Notes: generated from the sequence alone by a model not told the origin. Shown: positions 7,389 through 16,356, counted from the stretch's first letter. The stretch: 64,000 bases of DNA from Clostridia bacterium (GCA_017501345.1 JAFVXC010000035.1:1-64000), one strand, 5' to 3'. Numbers and translations: made by a program.

Positions 7389-8435
7389 ATGAGAAAAGAT
7401 AAATTTATGAAAATTCAGGATAAAAGGAGACAAAGGCAAGAGGGGAGACACGCGGCTTTTGTGCGTGTGATCAGTACGATCTGCGCCGTTGTGCTTCTTT
7501 GTGCAGCCCTTGTTGGGTGTGACCTCGGCGGCTCGTCCGAGGAGCTTATCGCTCTTCGTGAAGAGATCTCGGAGGCTGCTCTGCGGATCGAAGCGCTCGA
7601 AGGTCAAAATGCTACGGCAAAAGAGGAGATCGACGTGCTCGAGAGCCTTTACGCGGCGGCAGAGGAGGAGATCGATGCGCTTGAAAGCCGCAATGAAGAG
7701 GCAGAGGAAGAGATCGATGCCCTCGAAAGCCGCAACGAGGAGGCAGAGAAGGAGCTCGACGCACTCGAAAGCCAAAATGCCGCAGCAGAGGCTGAGATCA
7801 GTAAGCTCGAGGATGAGATCAAGGAGCTTGAGAGCAGTATGACGAAAAAAATTCGAATCTATATCGATCAGGGGCACAATCCGAGCGGAAACCACAATTC
7901 GGGAGCATCGGGCAACGGTCTCAATGAGGAGGATCTGACCTTCCTCATCGGCTATATGCTCGCCGAGCTCCTCGAAAAGGACGCGCGGTTTGAGGTCTGT
8001 CTCTCCCGTCCTACGGAGGATACCGTGCTCGGGACCGACAACGATTCCAGCCTTGACGCCCGCGTGCGCGGTGCAGAGGAGTGGGAGGCGGATTACTTCA
8101 TCAGCCTACATACGAACGCCGCAGATAACGAGGCGGCAAGCGGGATCGAGGTGCTGGTCGCAGAGGAGGGCGGTGTTTCGTATGCCTTTGGCAGCAAGCT
8201 TCTCGCGGGCGTTCTCGATTCCACGGACCTCTATGATCGCGGTATGAAGCTTCGCCCCGAGCTGCGCGTCCTCAAAAACACGACGATGCCGGCTGCCCTC
8301 ATCGAAATGGGCTTTATTACGAACAAGGGAGATGCCGCGCTTCTCTCGGAGCATCCCGAGCGCTTTGCACGGGGGATCTACGAGGGGATCCTTGCGTATT
8401 TCGGACTGCCGTCGTGCGGTGTAACGGCAAATTGA
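7389..8435 (+). CDS. coiled-coil N-acetylmuramoyl-L-alanine amidase
   Basis: A 348-residue cell-wall hydrolase cleaving the lactyl-L-alanine bond of peptidoglycan. A basic cytoplasmic start is followed by one membrane segment ending in a lipobox-like VGCD. About residues 55-150 form a coiled coil built from 14-residue repeats (ALESRNEEAEEEID and variants). The C-terminal amidase_3 domain shows the zinc ligands and catalytic Glu: IDQGHNPSG, NEEDLTFL, SLHTNAA and the family ending ALIEMGFITN. The start at 7389 is preferred over the in-frame 7344 because of AAAGGCGG. Such proteins often act at septa or in sporulation; no partner is nearby. Confidence 0.88.
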   Translation: MRKDKFMKIQDKRRQRQEGRHAAFVRVISTICAVVLLCAALVGCDLGGSSEELIALREEISEAALRIEALEGQNATAKEEIDVLESLYAAAEEEIDALESRNEEAEEEIDALESRNEEAEKELDALESQNAAAEAEISKLEDEIKELESSMTKKIRIYIDQGHNPSGNHNSGASGNGLNEEDLTFLIGYMLAELLEKDARFEVCLSRPTEDTVLGTDNDSSLDARVRGAEEWEADYFISLHTNAADNEAASGIEVLVAEEGGVSYAFGSKLLAGVLDSTDLYDRGMKLRPELRVLKNTTMPAALIEMGFITNKGDAALLSEHPERFARGIYEGILAYFGLPSCGVTAN

Positions 8436-8497
8436 ATTTGTCTGAATCCGTATGTCAGGTGTCTGAAGGCAGAAAAACAGGAAACGGAGATCGATCT

Positions 8498-9220
8498 ATG
8501 AAGATCAAGGATAAAATTATGATGGACCGCCACGGTCTCTCTGCGCACGGCCCCATCAACGTCGTCATTTTCGGAGACAGCGTATCACACGGCGCGTTTA
8601 ACGGGTATATCGATTATGAAAGCGTGTACTGGAATCTTCTGAGAAAAAAGCTGAATCAGTTCCGCTCGTACGTCCCCGTGAATATGATCAATGCCTCCAT
8701 CGGCGGAACGACCGCAAAGGGCTCCCTCGCGCGGCTCGAGCGTCAGGTCCTCATTCACGAGCCCGATCTCGTGATCGTATGCTTCGGGCTGAACGACGTA
8801 AACCGTAGCCTTGAGGACTATCTTTCGGCGCTTGAGACCATCTTCAAAAGGTGCACCGATGCAGGGCTTGACGTTATTTTTATGACCCCGAATATGCTCA
8901 ATACGTACGTTGCGGACGACACCCCGCAGGAGCATTACAGCTACGCCATCAAGACCGCCGAAATACAAAACAGCGGAAAAATGGACAAGTATATTGCTGC
9001 GGCGATCGCGCTTGCCAAGGAATGCGGCGTTGCTGTCTGTGACTGCTACGCGAGCTGGAAGGAGCTGTCGAAAACGCAGGACACTACGATGCTGCTCGCA
9101 AACAGGATCAACCATCCCACCCCCGAAATGCATCGGCTTTTTGCGGACAGTCTGTACGATATGATCATGGGAGACACGCAAAGCTCTCAGAAGGAAGAAA
9201 CGACGATGTTTCAAAAATAA
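8498..9220 (+). CDS. SGNH/GDSL-family esterase or lipase
   Basis: A 240-residue SGNH hydrolase. All four blocks are visible: nucleophile Ser in VIFGDSVSHG, Gly in NASIGGTTAKG, Asn in CFGLNDV, and the His in NRINHPTPE near the C terminus. There is no signal peptide, so it probably acts inside the cell on acylated sugars or short esters. GGAAACGGAG before ATG 8498 fixes the start; the longer form from 8414 would overlap the amidase gene. It lies 62 bases after the amidase and probably shares its transcript. Confidence 0.88.
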   Translation: MKIKDKIMMDRHGLSAHGPINVVIFGDSVSHGAFNGYIDYESVYWNLLRKKLNQFRSYVPVNMINASIGGTTAKGSLARLERQVLIHEPDLVIVCFGLNDVNRSLEDYLSALETIFKRCTDAGLDVIFMTPNMLNTYVADDTPQEHYSYAIKTAEIQNSGKMDKYIAAAIALAKECGVAVCDCYASWKELSKTQDTTMLLANRINHPTPEMHRLFADSLYDMIMGDTQSSQKEETTMFQK

Positions 9221-9357
9221 CCGACCTTGTAAACCAAGCATCACACAGAAAAGCCGTGAAAAAGGAGCTTACCGCTTCCTTGTAAGAAATGCCTGACCTT
9301 CAGAAGCACCCGACGGGAGCGCGTCAGGTATTGCGTGAAAAAGTTTCGGGGATCTGC
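9221..9357 (+). other. intergenic stretch with weak hairpins
   Basis: It holds AAGGAGC/GCTTCCTT and GCCTGAC/GTCAGGT inverted repeats but no clear U-tract and no ORF with a ribosome-binding site. Confidence 0.35.
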
Positions 9358-9386
9358 TTGAATTTTGACGAAATATATGCTATAAT
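9358..9386 (+). promoter_or_regulatory. sigma-A promoter of hpt
   Basis: TTGAAT (9358-9363), 17 bases, TATAAT (9381-9386). Confidence 0.8.
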
Positions 9387-9421
9387 GACAATAATATCCT
9401 TCACGAAAGCGAGAGCATATT

Positions 9422-9979
9422 ATGGAAAATATTCATTCTGTTGAGGATTTTAACAAAGGAATCAAGCGCGTGCTGATCACCGAGGACGAAATCAAGGAAG
9501 CCGTCCGCCGCGCGGGACAGAAGATCAGCGAGTCGTATGACGGCCGTCCGATCCTCCTCGTCAGCATTCTCAAGGGAGCGTTCGTCTTTATGGCGGATCT
9601 CTGCCGTGCGATCACCGTGCCGTGTGAGATCGGCTTTATGTGCGCCAAGAGCTACTATAAGGGCACGGTCTCCTCGGGTGTCGTCAAGATCACGATGGAT
9701 CTCGATCAGGATATCAGCAAATATCACGTGATCATCGTCGAGGATATCATCGATACGGGCAGGACTCTGCGTGATATCGTTGAGATGCTGAAGCTCAGGA
9801 ATCCGCTCTCCCTTCGCGTCGTCACCCTGCTTGATAAGCCCGACAGACGCCTTGTGGAGTTCAACGCCGATATGACGCTCTTTACGATCCCCGATCTTTT
9901 CGTGATCGGCTACGGGCTCGACTGCGGAGAGTATTACAGAAATCTGCCGTATATTGCGGAATTCGATACGTCGAACTGA
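9422..9979 (+). CDS. hpt: hypoxanthine phosphoribosyltransferase
   Basis: A 185-residue purine salvage enzyme converting hypoxanthine (and usually guanine) with PRPP to IMP/GMP. The PRPP-binding motif VIIVEDIIDTGRTL (about residues 103-116) is complete, as are ILVSILKGAFVFMADL and the SYYKGTVSSG flexible loop. The length is normal. Its own promoter is at 9358. The next gene, a small membrane protein, follows after 65 bases without a terminator. Confidence 0.95.
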   Translation: MENIHSVEDFNKGIKRVLITEDEIKEAVRRAGQKISESYDGRPILLVSILKGAFVFMADLCRAITVPCEIGFMCAKSYYKGTVSSGVVKITMDLDQDISKYHVIIVEDIIDTGRTLRDIVEMLKLRNPLSLRVVTLLDKPDRRLVEFNADMTLFTIPDLFVIGYGLDCGEYYRNLPYIAEFDTSN

Positions 9980-10044
9980 TGGCTCGGCGGTTGCATATTA
10001 TCTTTTTATTCTTGAAATTCTTAAAAGAAAGCTGAGGTATTACT

Positions 10045-10362
10045 ATGAAAAAGGGAACAAAAAGCGTCCTTCGAGTCGTCATCAGTATCATTTACATCAT
10101 CTGGGGTATCTTCTCGCCCATCTCCGCGATCAAGGCGATCATCGCGCTTGACGTCGGTGCGATCGCGTCTGCGACGGTCGGCGTTCTGATGCTTCTCGCG
10201 GGCATTTTCGGACTTCTCGGTATGAAGAAGGGCAAGTGCCGCGCGTTCGGTATCGTGATATTTATCGCCTCTGTCGTCGCGGTCGTGCTTGCACTTCCCG
10301 TGATCTCGCTGTCGTCGATCATTACGGCGATCCTTGCGTGGCTCTTTATCGTTTGCCTGTAA
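10045..10362 (+). CDS. small four-helix membrane protein
   Basis: A 105-residue protein that is almost entirely hydrophobic: helices around residues 8-28, 31-53, 65-84 and 86-104, with one short basic loop (MKKGKCRAFG). I do not recognise the family. AGCTGAGGT precedes ATG 10045. It could be cotranscribed with hpt. Confidence 0.7.
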   Translation: MKKGTKSVLRVVISIIYIIWGIFSPISAIKAIIALDVGAIASATVGVLMLLAGIFGLLGMKKGKCRAFGIVIFIASVVAVVLALPVISLSSIITAILAWLFIVCL

Positions 10363-10382
10363 GGAGCTGAGGTGGATTCGGA

Positions 10383-10418
10383 AAAGGATCGTTCCGCGCT
10401 TTGCGGTGCGGTCCTTTT
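10383..10418 (+). terminator. intrinsic terminator
   Basis: AAAGGATCG..CCGC pairs with GCGG..CGGTCCTTT (imperfect), followed by seven T. Confidence 0.7.
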
Positions 10419-10505
10419 TTTGCGGAAAAAGGGATTTCCTTCGAAAATCGCGCGAAATATACAAAAGAATTTTGAAAAACGGCAGGGAAATCTTGTATAA
10501 TGCTC

Positions 10506-10534
10506 TTGCAATCCCGAACAAATTGTGCTATAAT
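10506..10534 (+). promoter_or_regulatory. sigma-A promoter of the dehydrogenase gene
   Basis: TTGCAA (10506-10511), 17 bases, TATAAT (10529-10534). Confidence 0.75.
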
Positions 10535-10600
10535 AAAATCTGTATGAGGATGTGCATAATTCCTCGAAAAATTTTCAGAACTACGAAAGGTGTTAAAACA

Positions 10601-11731
10601 ATGGCAACGAATCCTGCTGCTAACAACCCGAAGAACATTGTCGACTGGAATACCATTACGAACTTCGTAATCGATTCCTTCGTCGGCTACGGCATTCCCC
10701 GTGAGGACGCAGAGATCTGCGCGGACGTCCTTCTCGAAAGCGATAAGAGAGGCATCGAATCCCACGGTGTAAACCGTTTTAAGCCGGTCTACCTCGACCG
10801 CATCAAGGCGGGGATCCAGAACCCCGTAACCAACTTTGAGATCATCAAGGAGACCGAGACCACCGCGGTTGTTGACGGCCACGACGGTATGGGTCAGGTC
10901 ATCGGCTACAAGTCGATGAAGATGGCGATCGAAAAGGCTAAGAAGTACGGTATGGGTATGGTCGTTGTTCGTAACTCCTGCCACTACGGTATCGCAGGCT
11001 ACTACACCTCTATGGCAGCAGAGGCAGGCTGTGTCGGTCTGACCGGTACGAATGCTCGCCCCACCGTTGCTCCTACCTTCGGCGTTGAGGGTATGTTCGG
11101 TACGAACCCCCTGACGCTCGGCGTTCCCACCGACGAGCCCTTCGACTTTAACTTCGACGGCGCTTCCTCTACTTACCAGAACGGTAAGCTCGAATACTAT
11201 GCCCGTATCGGCAAGGATGCTCCCGCAGGCGCACTTGTCAATCTTCAGGGCGAAGCATTCGTCGGTACTGCTGACGAGGCTCTGAAGGCAATGGCACGCG
11301 GCGAGGCAGCTCTTTGCACGCTCGGCGGCCCCGGCGAAGAGGGCGCAGGCTATAAGGGCTACGGCTACGCAATGTTCGTTGAGCTTCTTTCTGCGGCTCT
11401 TCAGGGCGGAAGCTACGGCAAGGCTCTTTCGGGCAAGGGTGCAAACGGCGAGAAGGTTCCGTTCCACCTCGGTCACTTCTTCATCGCGATCGACACGGAT
11501 CACTTCCTCGGTGAGGACGCTTGCCGTAAGAATGCAGGCGACATTATCCGTGAGGTTCGCTCGGCGAAGAAGGCTCCCGGAGCAGAGCGCATCTACTCCG
11601 CAGGTGAGAAGGAATACGAGGTTCGCCTCGCTCGCGAGTACGGTGTTCCGATCAATGAGTCGGTTCAGAAGGAAATGGAGGCAGTTCGTAACGAGCTCGG
11701 CCTCAAGTACACCTTCCCCTGGGAGGCATAA
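10601..11731 (+). CDS. malate/L-lactate dehydrogenase family oxidoreductase
   Basis: A 376-residue NAD(P)-dependent 2-hydroxyacid dehydrogenase of the Ldh_2 family, which includes L-sulfolactate, ureidoglycolate and malate dehydrogenases. Typical segments are ESDKRGIESHGVNRF, VVDGHDGMGQVIGYKSM, VVRNSCHYGIAGYY (catalytic His) and FGTNPLTLGVPT. ATG 10601 follows CGAAAGG; the upstream in-frame extension is noncoding leader. Codons such as GGT, GCT and AAC are favoured more than in neighbours, which suggests high expression. The substrate cannot be fixed from sequence, and no pathway partners are adjacent. Confidence 0.88.
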   Translation: MATNPAANNPKNIVDWNTITNFVIDSFVGYGIPREDAEICADVLLESDKRGIESHGVNRFKPVYLDRIKAGIQNPVTNFEIIKETETTAVVDGHDGMGQVIGYKSMKMAIEKAKKYGMGMVVVRNSCHYGIAGYYTSMAAEAGCVGLTGTNARPTVAPTFGVEGMFGTNPLTLGVPTDEPFDFNFDGASSTYQNGKLEYYARIGKDAPAGALVNLQGEAFVGTADEALKAMARGEAALCTLGGPGEEGAGYKGYGYAMFVELLSAALQGGSYGKALSGKGANGEKVPFHLGHFFIAIDTDHFLGEDACRKNAGDIIREVRSAKKAPGAERIYSAGEKEYEVRLAREYGVPINESVQKEMEAVRNELGLKYTFPWEA

Positions 11732-11760
11732 TCGAGGCGTAGCTTGAGTGCTAATTATAA

Positions 11761-11793
11761 AAGCCGCACGACGGATATTCCGTCGTGCGGCTT
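11761..11793. terminator. bidirectional terminator between convergent genes
   Basis: A perfect 15-bp stem (11761-11775 with 11779-11793), TAT loop, A/T-rich flanks on both sides. Confidence 0.85.
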
Positions 11794-11811
11794 CGTATTT
11801 AATTTATACGA

Positions 11812-13131
11812 TCAAAGAATCGGGTATCCCGCAGCCTCGTGTGCCGCGTAGAGCTCGTCGCACATCGCAACGATCTCGTCGGTCGAAAGCTGTGCGCCCG
11901 TGAGGGGATCCATCATTGCAGCGTGATAGATCAGCTCCTTCTTACCCGTAGCAGCCGCCTCGATCGTGAGAAGCTGGGGATAGATGTTGGAGGCGTTCAT
12001 CGCTGCGAGCTGAGTCGGAAGTGCGCCGACGTAGGTCGGGGTGATGCCGCTTCGGTCAACGAGGCAAGGAACCTCGACGCACGCCTCTGTGGGAAGGTTC
12101 GGGATCAGCCCGTTGTTGATCACGTTGCCGCCGATCTTATAGGGCACGTCCGTAACGATCGCTTCCATAATGTGGGAGGCGTATTCTCTCGAGCGTGTGT
12201 GCTCGACTGCGTCACCCGACATCAGGGCTTCGTACTGACCCTTCCATTTTTCGATCTGCTTGATACAGCGGCGAGGATATTCGTCAAGCGGGATGTTGAA
12301 CTTTTCGATCAGGTCCTCGCGCCCCTGCTTGATGTAGAAGGGATTGTACTCGGCGTTGTGCTCGCTCGATTCGGTGCAATAGTAGCCGAGCTTGTCGATG
12401 TAGTCGAAGCGCACCATATCGCTGTGCTTCTCGGTCGCGTTCTTTTCCTTCGCGCGGCGGCGGATCTCGGGGTAGAGATCATTGCCGTCCTTGTCGGTGA
12501 TCTCAAGAAGCCACGCCATATGGTTGATGCCCGCGATCTTTTCCTGATGACCCTCGAGATAATCGAGCATATCGAGCTTCTTGAAAAGATTCTTCGTGCA
12601 GACCTGGACGCTGTGGCAAAGACCGATCGTCTTGACGCCCGTGTGTCTCTGCATATAGCCCGTGAGCATAGCCATCGGGTTCGTGTAGTTGAGGAACCAC
12701 GCATCGGGGCAGACCTCCTCGATGTCAGCGGCGAAGTCCTTCAGCACGTGGATGGTTCTGAGAGCGCGGAAGATTCCACCGATGCCGAGCGTGTCACCGA
12801 TCGTCTGACGGAGACCGTACTTCTTTGGGATCTCAAAGTCGATGATCGTGCAGGGGTCGTAAAGACCGACCTGGATCGCGTCAACGACGAAATCCGCACC
12901 GCGAAGCGCGTCCTTACGCTGCTCGACGCCGAGATACTTTTTGATCGTTGCGCGTCCCTCATTGATCGATTGATTCATTTTTTCAATGAGCAGATAGGAT
13001 TCCTCGAGTCTCTGACCGTCGATGTCATAAAGTGCTACCTCCATATCGTGGAAGGGCTCACACATCATCGTGTCACCGAGGACATTTTTGGAAAACACGG
13101 TGCTTCCCGCACCCATAAATGTTATCTTCAT
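11812..13131 (-). CDS. GH4 alpha-galactosidase/6-phospho-glycosidase family
   Basis: A 439-residue glycoside hydrolase family 4 enzyme, which uses NAD+ and Mn2+ in a redox-elimination mechanism. The Rossmann start ITFMGAGSTVFSKN, the NYTNPMAMLTGY motif and the metal-ligand Cys/His in GLCHSVQ match the MelA (alpha-galactosidase) branch best. ATG 13131 follows CAGGAGG. The divergent AraC regulator suggests substrate-induced control. No transporter is adjacent, so whether the substrate is phosphorylated cannot be deduced. Confidence 0.88.
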   Translation of the reverse strand: MKITFMGAGSTVFSKNVLGDTMMCEPFHDMEVALYDIDGQRLEESYLLIEKMNQSINEGRATIKKYLGVEQRKDALRGADFVVDAIQVGLYDPCTIIDFEIPKKYGLRQTIGDTLGIGGIFRALRTIHVLKDFAADIEEVCPDAWFLNYTNPMAMLTGYMQRHTGVKTIGLCHSVQVCTKNLFKKLDMLDYLEGHQEKIAGINHMAWLLEITDKDGNDLYPEIRRRAKEKNATEKHSDMVRFDYIDKLGYYCTESSEHNAEYNPFYIKQGREDLIEKFNIPLDEYPRRCIKQIEKWKGQYEALMSGDAVEHTRSREYASHIMEAIVTDVPYKIGGNVINNGLIPNLPTEACVEVPCLVDRSGITPTYVGALPTQLAAMNASNIYPQLLTIEAAATGKKELIYHAAMMDPLTGAQLSTDEIVAMCDELYAAHEAAGYPIL

Positions 13132-13223
13132 CTCTTGCCTCCTGAATTTTGTGCCGTATACGCCGTGCGTGTGCGGCAAAGCTGTATGTTCAGGCAGAAC
13201 GTCCGTCTGCCCGGATCGTATTC

Positions 13224-13229
13224 ATTATA
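13224..13229 (-). promoter_or_regulatory. -10 element of the GH4 gene
   Basis: TATAAT on the minus strand, with only a weak -35, as expected of an activator-dependent promoter. It lies 92 bases upstream of the start codon and 24 bases from the -35 of the regulator. Confidence 0.5.
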
Positions 13230-13252
13230 TCGGATTTTTTTGAAAAAATCTA

Positions 13253-13282
13253 TTGCATCAGGTAACCAAAATATGGTATAAT
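13253..13282 (+). promoter_or_regulatory. promoter of the AraC-family regulator
   Basis: TTGCAT (13253-13258), 18 bases, TATAAT (13277-13282). Confidence 0.7.
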
Positions 13283-13312
13283 GTAACTATTCAAAAAAGG
13301 AGGATTCGTCAA

Positions 13313-14095
13313 ATGAGCCGCACGAGAGAATCGTTTTTGATAAATCGGCATCTGAGAGATCTGAACCCGATCGTGCACGGGAGTGAGAATTGCGCTCCGG
13401 GGTATACCTACGGACCTGCGGTGCGAAAGTACACGCTACTGCACTACGTCGAGTCGGGAAAGGGAACGTACACCGTCGGAGGTGTTACCTATTCGGTCTC
13501 TGCGGGGGAGATCTTTCGCATTTTGCCGGGGGAAACAACGGTCTATTCCGCCGACGGTGAAGACCCGTGGTATTACCGATGGATCGGCTTTGACGGCGCG
13601 CTGTCTGACCGATTTTCCGAGCTTCCCCCCGTTTTTCGCCCTCCCGAAGGGGCAGAGCGCTTGTTTTTTTGCGCATTGCCCGACGGAGGGGGGAGAGAGT
13701 ACCTCCTCGTGTCGGAGCTGTTTCTCTTTTATGCCGCGATCTTTTCGGTAAGCGGGGAGCGCAATATGCATTACGTTCGCCGCGTCAAGGACTATGTCCA
13801 CGCAATGTATATGCAGGAGGTCAGGGTTGAGCGTATCGCCGAGCAGATGAATCTCGACAGGCGCTACCTCTCGCGCATTTTTAAGAAAAAAACGAGAAAG
13901 AGTATTCAGGAGTACCTCATATCGATTCGGATGGAGGAGGCGGAGCGCTGTCTTTTACGAGGATGCACCGTTGCGGAGACCGCGCGGCTGTGCGGCTATG
14001 AGGATGCCTCCAATTTTTCGAAAATGTTCAAATCGCGTACGGGGATCAGTCCCGCATATTTTGCGAAAGCGCGGGAAGGGGAACGCGAGAGCTGA
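13313..14095 (+). CDS. AraC-family transcriptional regulator
   Basis: A 260-residue regulator. The N-terminal cupin sugar-binding domain (about 20-110) shows YTLLHYVESGKGTYTVGG and RILPGETTVYSADGEDPWYYRWIGFDG, typical of the MsmR/RafR type. The C-terminal 100 residues hold two helix-turn-helix units ending in ETARLCGYEDASNFSKMFKS and GISPAYF. AAGGAGG at 13297-13303 sets the start. It is divergent from the GH4 gene and is probably its activator. Confidence 0.9.
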   Translation: MSRTRESFLINRHLRDLNPIVHGSENCAPGYTYGPAVRKYTLLHYVESGKGTYTVGGVTYSVSAGEIFRILPGETTVYSADGEDPWYYRWIGFDGALSDRFSELPPVFRPPEGAERLFFCALPDGGGREYLLVSELFLFYAAIFSVSGERNMHYVRRVKDYVHAMYMQEVRVERIAEQMNLDRRYLSRIFKKKTRKSIQEYLISIRMEEAERCLLRGCTVAETARLCGYEDASNFSKMFKSRTGISPAYFAKAREGERES

Positions 14096-14194
14096 TCCCA
14101 GACGTGTTTCTGATTGCTGAGAGCCGCTGCTGCGAGATAATTATGATTTTTTTGTAAAAATCCGAAAAAATCTGAAAAATAACGCGATTAGCTC

Positions 14195-14223
14195 TTGACA
14201 AACGAATGAGAAACGTGTATAAT
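14195..14223 (+). promoter_or_regulatory. sigma-A promoter of rpsU
   Basis: TTGACA (14195-14200), 17 bases, TATAAT (14218-14223). The leader has a GGCAGA/TCTGCC hairpin. Confidence 0.88.
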
Positions 14224-14305
14224 ATACCAATGTGGCAGATAGTATTCTGCCGCGATGTAATGAATTGTCTTTCAAACCGGCAACGCGGAGGGAGGGAAAT
14301 CAAAT

Positions 14306-14482
14306 ATGGCAGAAATCAAAGTTAAGGAAGGCGAGTCTCTTGACAGCGCACTCCGTCGCTTTAAGCGTGCTACCGCTCGTTCCGGCGTTCTTACCGAGCT
14401 TCGCAAGAGAGAGCACTACGAAAAGCCCAGCGTAAAGCGCAAGAAGAAGTCTGAAGCTGCTCGTAAGCGCAAGTATAAGTAA
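14306..14482 (+). CDS. rpsU: 30S ribosomal protein S21
   Basis: A 58-residue basic protein beginning [20 protein letters not shown] and ending in a Lys/Arg-rich helix ([13 protein letters not shown]), the full S21 pattern and normal length. GGAGGGAGGG precedes ATG 14306. It is monocistronic, with a consensus promoter and a strong terminator, whereas in many Firmicutes rpsU sits next to a GatB/YqeY gene. Confidence 0.95.
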   Translation: MAEIKVKEGESLDSALRRFKRATARSGVLTELRKREHYEKPSVKRKKKSEAARKRKYK

Positions 14483-14507
14483 TCTTCTGTCGCATTCGCA
14501 AGAATAG

Positions 14508-14537
14508 AAAAGCCTGCGGGATTCCGCAGGCTTTTTA
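14508..14537. terminator. terminator shared by rpsU and the GNAT gene
   Basis: A 12-bp stem (14508-14519 with 14524-14535), GATT loop, T-run; it lies between convergent genes. Confidence 0.88.
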
Positions 14538-14542
14538 TTATG

Positions 14543-15046
14543 TTAAGATTCACATTTCTGATACGCAAGCCGCTCGTCGCCGCTTTCGAGATATATGATC
14601 CCGCAGGGAACGAAGCCGTTTTTTGCGAGCGACCGTTGCATCGGCAGGTTCCTGCGGTGCGTGTCGATTCTGAGATTCCCACAAAGAGCATAGCAATACG
14701 AGAAGCAAAATGCGGCAACGCCCTTGCCGTGGCTGTCCTTCGACACGGCGATGCGGTGGATCACCCCGTACGGATCGTCATTCTGCCAACGTCCCTCGTA
14801 GATTTTTTCATACGTCGGATCGTTGCCCTCGCGATAGTAGAAGACGCCGAGAAGCCGAGAGGCATCTCCGTCATCGGTTACAACGTAGAGAAGCCCCGCC
14901 GCAATGTCCGCGCGGACGAGTCCCTCGGACGGGTATCCGCCCGACCACTGCGTTTTGTTGCCGCTTTCGCGCATATAGTCCCGCGCGTCGGCGTAGACCG
15001 TCATAATCTGATCGAGCTCTGCGAGCTCTGCCTTCCGAATCTCCAT
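14543..15046 (-). CDS. GNAT-family N-acetyltransferase
   Basis: A 167-residue acetyl-CoA-dependent transferase. Motif A appears as VIHRIAVSKDSHGKGVAAF, with the HGKG pyrophosphate loop in place of the usual Q/RxxGxG/A; motif B follows as LRIDTHRRNLPMQRSLAKNGF, and the end CGIIYLESGDERLAYQKC is typical. The substrate is unknown. It is convergent with rpsU and divergent from the lipid kinase gene. Confidence 0.85.
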   Translation of the reverse strand: MEIRKAELAELDQIMTVYADARDYMRESGNKTQWSGGYPSEGLVRADIAAGLLYVVTDDGDASRLLGVFYYREGNDPTYEKIYEGRWQNDDPYGVIHRIAVSKDSHGKGVAAFCFSYCYALCGNLRIDTHRRNLPMQRSLAKNGFVPCGIIYLESGDERLAYQKCES

Positions 15047-15316
15047 CGTGCGTTCCTTTCTGCTTTGGGGCAGTGCCTCTTACCCGGATTTTCTCTATCA
15101 TAACACACGGATGTGATAGCGGAATGAGTGAAGTGAAAAGTTTTTTTGAACAAGGCGGGAAATCGGGGCGTTTCGCGGAAATTCTTTTAATTTTTACAAA
15201 TTACGTATTGATTTTTCGGGACGGATTATATTATTATATAATGTAGGGCAGAATTGTGCTCGGAAGAGCCCTGCCGTCTGTGATATGATAGCATTACGGA
15301 GAGGAGACCTTTTGAT

Positions 15317-16195
15317 ATGAAGAAATATTACGCACTCTTTAATCCGCTTTCCTGCAACCGACGCGGTGCAGACGAGGCAAAGCGCCTTGACGCGATCTAC
15401 GGAGCAGAGAACGTGATCTACCGCGATATCACGAAGGTGGACGATTTCCGCGCCTTTTTCGCAGAGATCCCGCTTTCCGACGAGATCGTTCTGTGCGGCG
15501 GTGACGGTACGCTGAACTGCTTCATCAATGCGATGAAGGGGATCACGATCGAGCACACGCTCCTCTATTTCCCGTGCGGAAGCGGAAACGATTTCTGGCA
15601 CGACATCGGCGGCGGGGACAAGCCCCTTCCGCTGAACGAGTACCTCGAGGATCTGCCCACGGTAACGCTGAACGGTGAGGAGCATCTCTTCATCAACGGC
15701 GTCGGCTACGGCATCGACGGCTACTGCTGTGAGGTCGGGGATCAGATCCGCAAGGATACCCCCGAAAAGAAGATCAATTACACGGGCATCGCGATCAAGG
15801 GCTGTCTTTTTGATTACCATCCTACGACGGCGTACATCACCGTCGACGGAAAGGAATACGTTTTCGAGAAGGCGTGGCTCGCTCCGACGATGTTCGGCAG
15901 ATTCTACGGCGGCGGTATGATGGCGACTCCCGTGCAGGACAGAAGGGCAGAGGAAAAAACTCTGTCGGTTTTGCTCTTCCACGGATCGGGCAGACTGAAG
16001 ACCCTGATGATCTTCCCGAAGATCTTCAGTGGCGAGCACGTGAAGCACACGAAAAACGTTGCGATGATTACGGGTAAGGAGATCTCGGTGCGCTTCGATC
16101 AGCCGAGAGCAGTTCAGATCGACGGCGAGACGCACCTCGGAGTCACCGAATACAGCGCCTTTGTACATAGTATGAGCCCTGCTCGAGCAGAATAA
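15317..16195 (+). CDS. diacylglycerol kinase family lipid kinase
   Basis: A 292-residue protein of the DagK/YegS superfamily. The nucleotide-binding GGDGT (in LCGGDGTLNCFINAM) and the GSGNDFWHDI motif are both intact. The C-terminal half has the beta-sandwich typical of these enzymes. GGAGAGGAG precedes ATG 15317. The substrate may be diacylglycerol or another lipid alcohol. A second family member is at 58252. Confidence 0.88.
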   Translation: MKKYYALFNPLSCNRRGADEAKRLDAIYGAENVIYRDITKVDDFRAFFAEIPLSDEIVLCGGDGTLNCFINAMKGITIEHTLLYFPCGSGNDFWHDIGGGDKPLPLNEYLEDLPTVTLNGEEHLFINGVGYGIDGYCCEVGDQIRKDTPEKKINYTGIAIKGCLFDYHPTTAYITVDGKEYVFEKAWLAPTMFGRFYGGGMMATPVQDRRAEEKTLSVLLFHGSGRLKTLMIFPKIFSGEHVKHTKNVAMITGKEISVRFDQPRAVQIDGETHLGVTEYSAFVHSMSPARAE

Positions 16196-16233
16196 GAATA
16201 TTCGGCGCGTGCTTGCTTCTCAAAAAGCAAATA

Positions 16234-16262
16234 TTGACAAGACGTGAAAACCGTGTTATAAT
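16234..16262 (+). promoter_or_regulatory. consensus sigma-A promoter
   Basis: TTGACA (16234-16239), 17 bases, TATAAT (16257-16262). Confidence 0.88.
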
Positions 16263-16281
16263 ATCGGTAGAACGCCGAAGC

Positions 16282-16314
16282 AGCTCCGATGCGACTTTCG
16301 TGTCGGAGCTTTTT
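16282..16314 (+). terminator. terminator hairpin inside the leader (attenuator-like)
   Basis: AGCTCCGA (16282-16289) pairs with TCGGAGCT (16303-16310), then five T. It lies between a strong promoter and the gene it serves, so most transcripts should end after about 45 bases unless antitermination occurs. Confidence 0.65.
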
Positions 16315-16356
16315 CAGAGGCATTGCTTGAATTTTGATTTTACGGAGGAAACGATT

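Noticed and set aside
16213..16356. N-terminal extension of the Gly/His-rich protein
   Set aside because: It runs through the promoter and terminator hairpin; GGAGG before ATG 16357 gives a better start.
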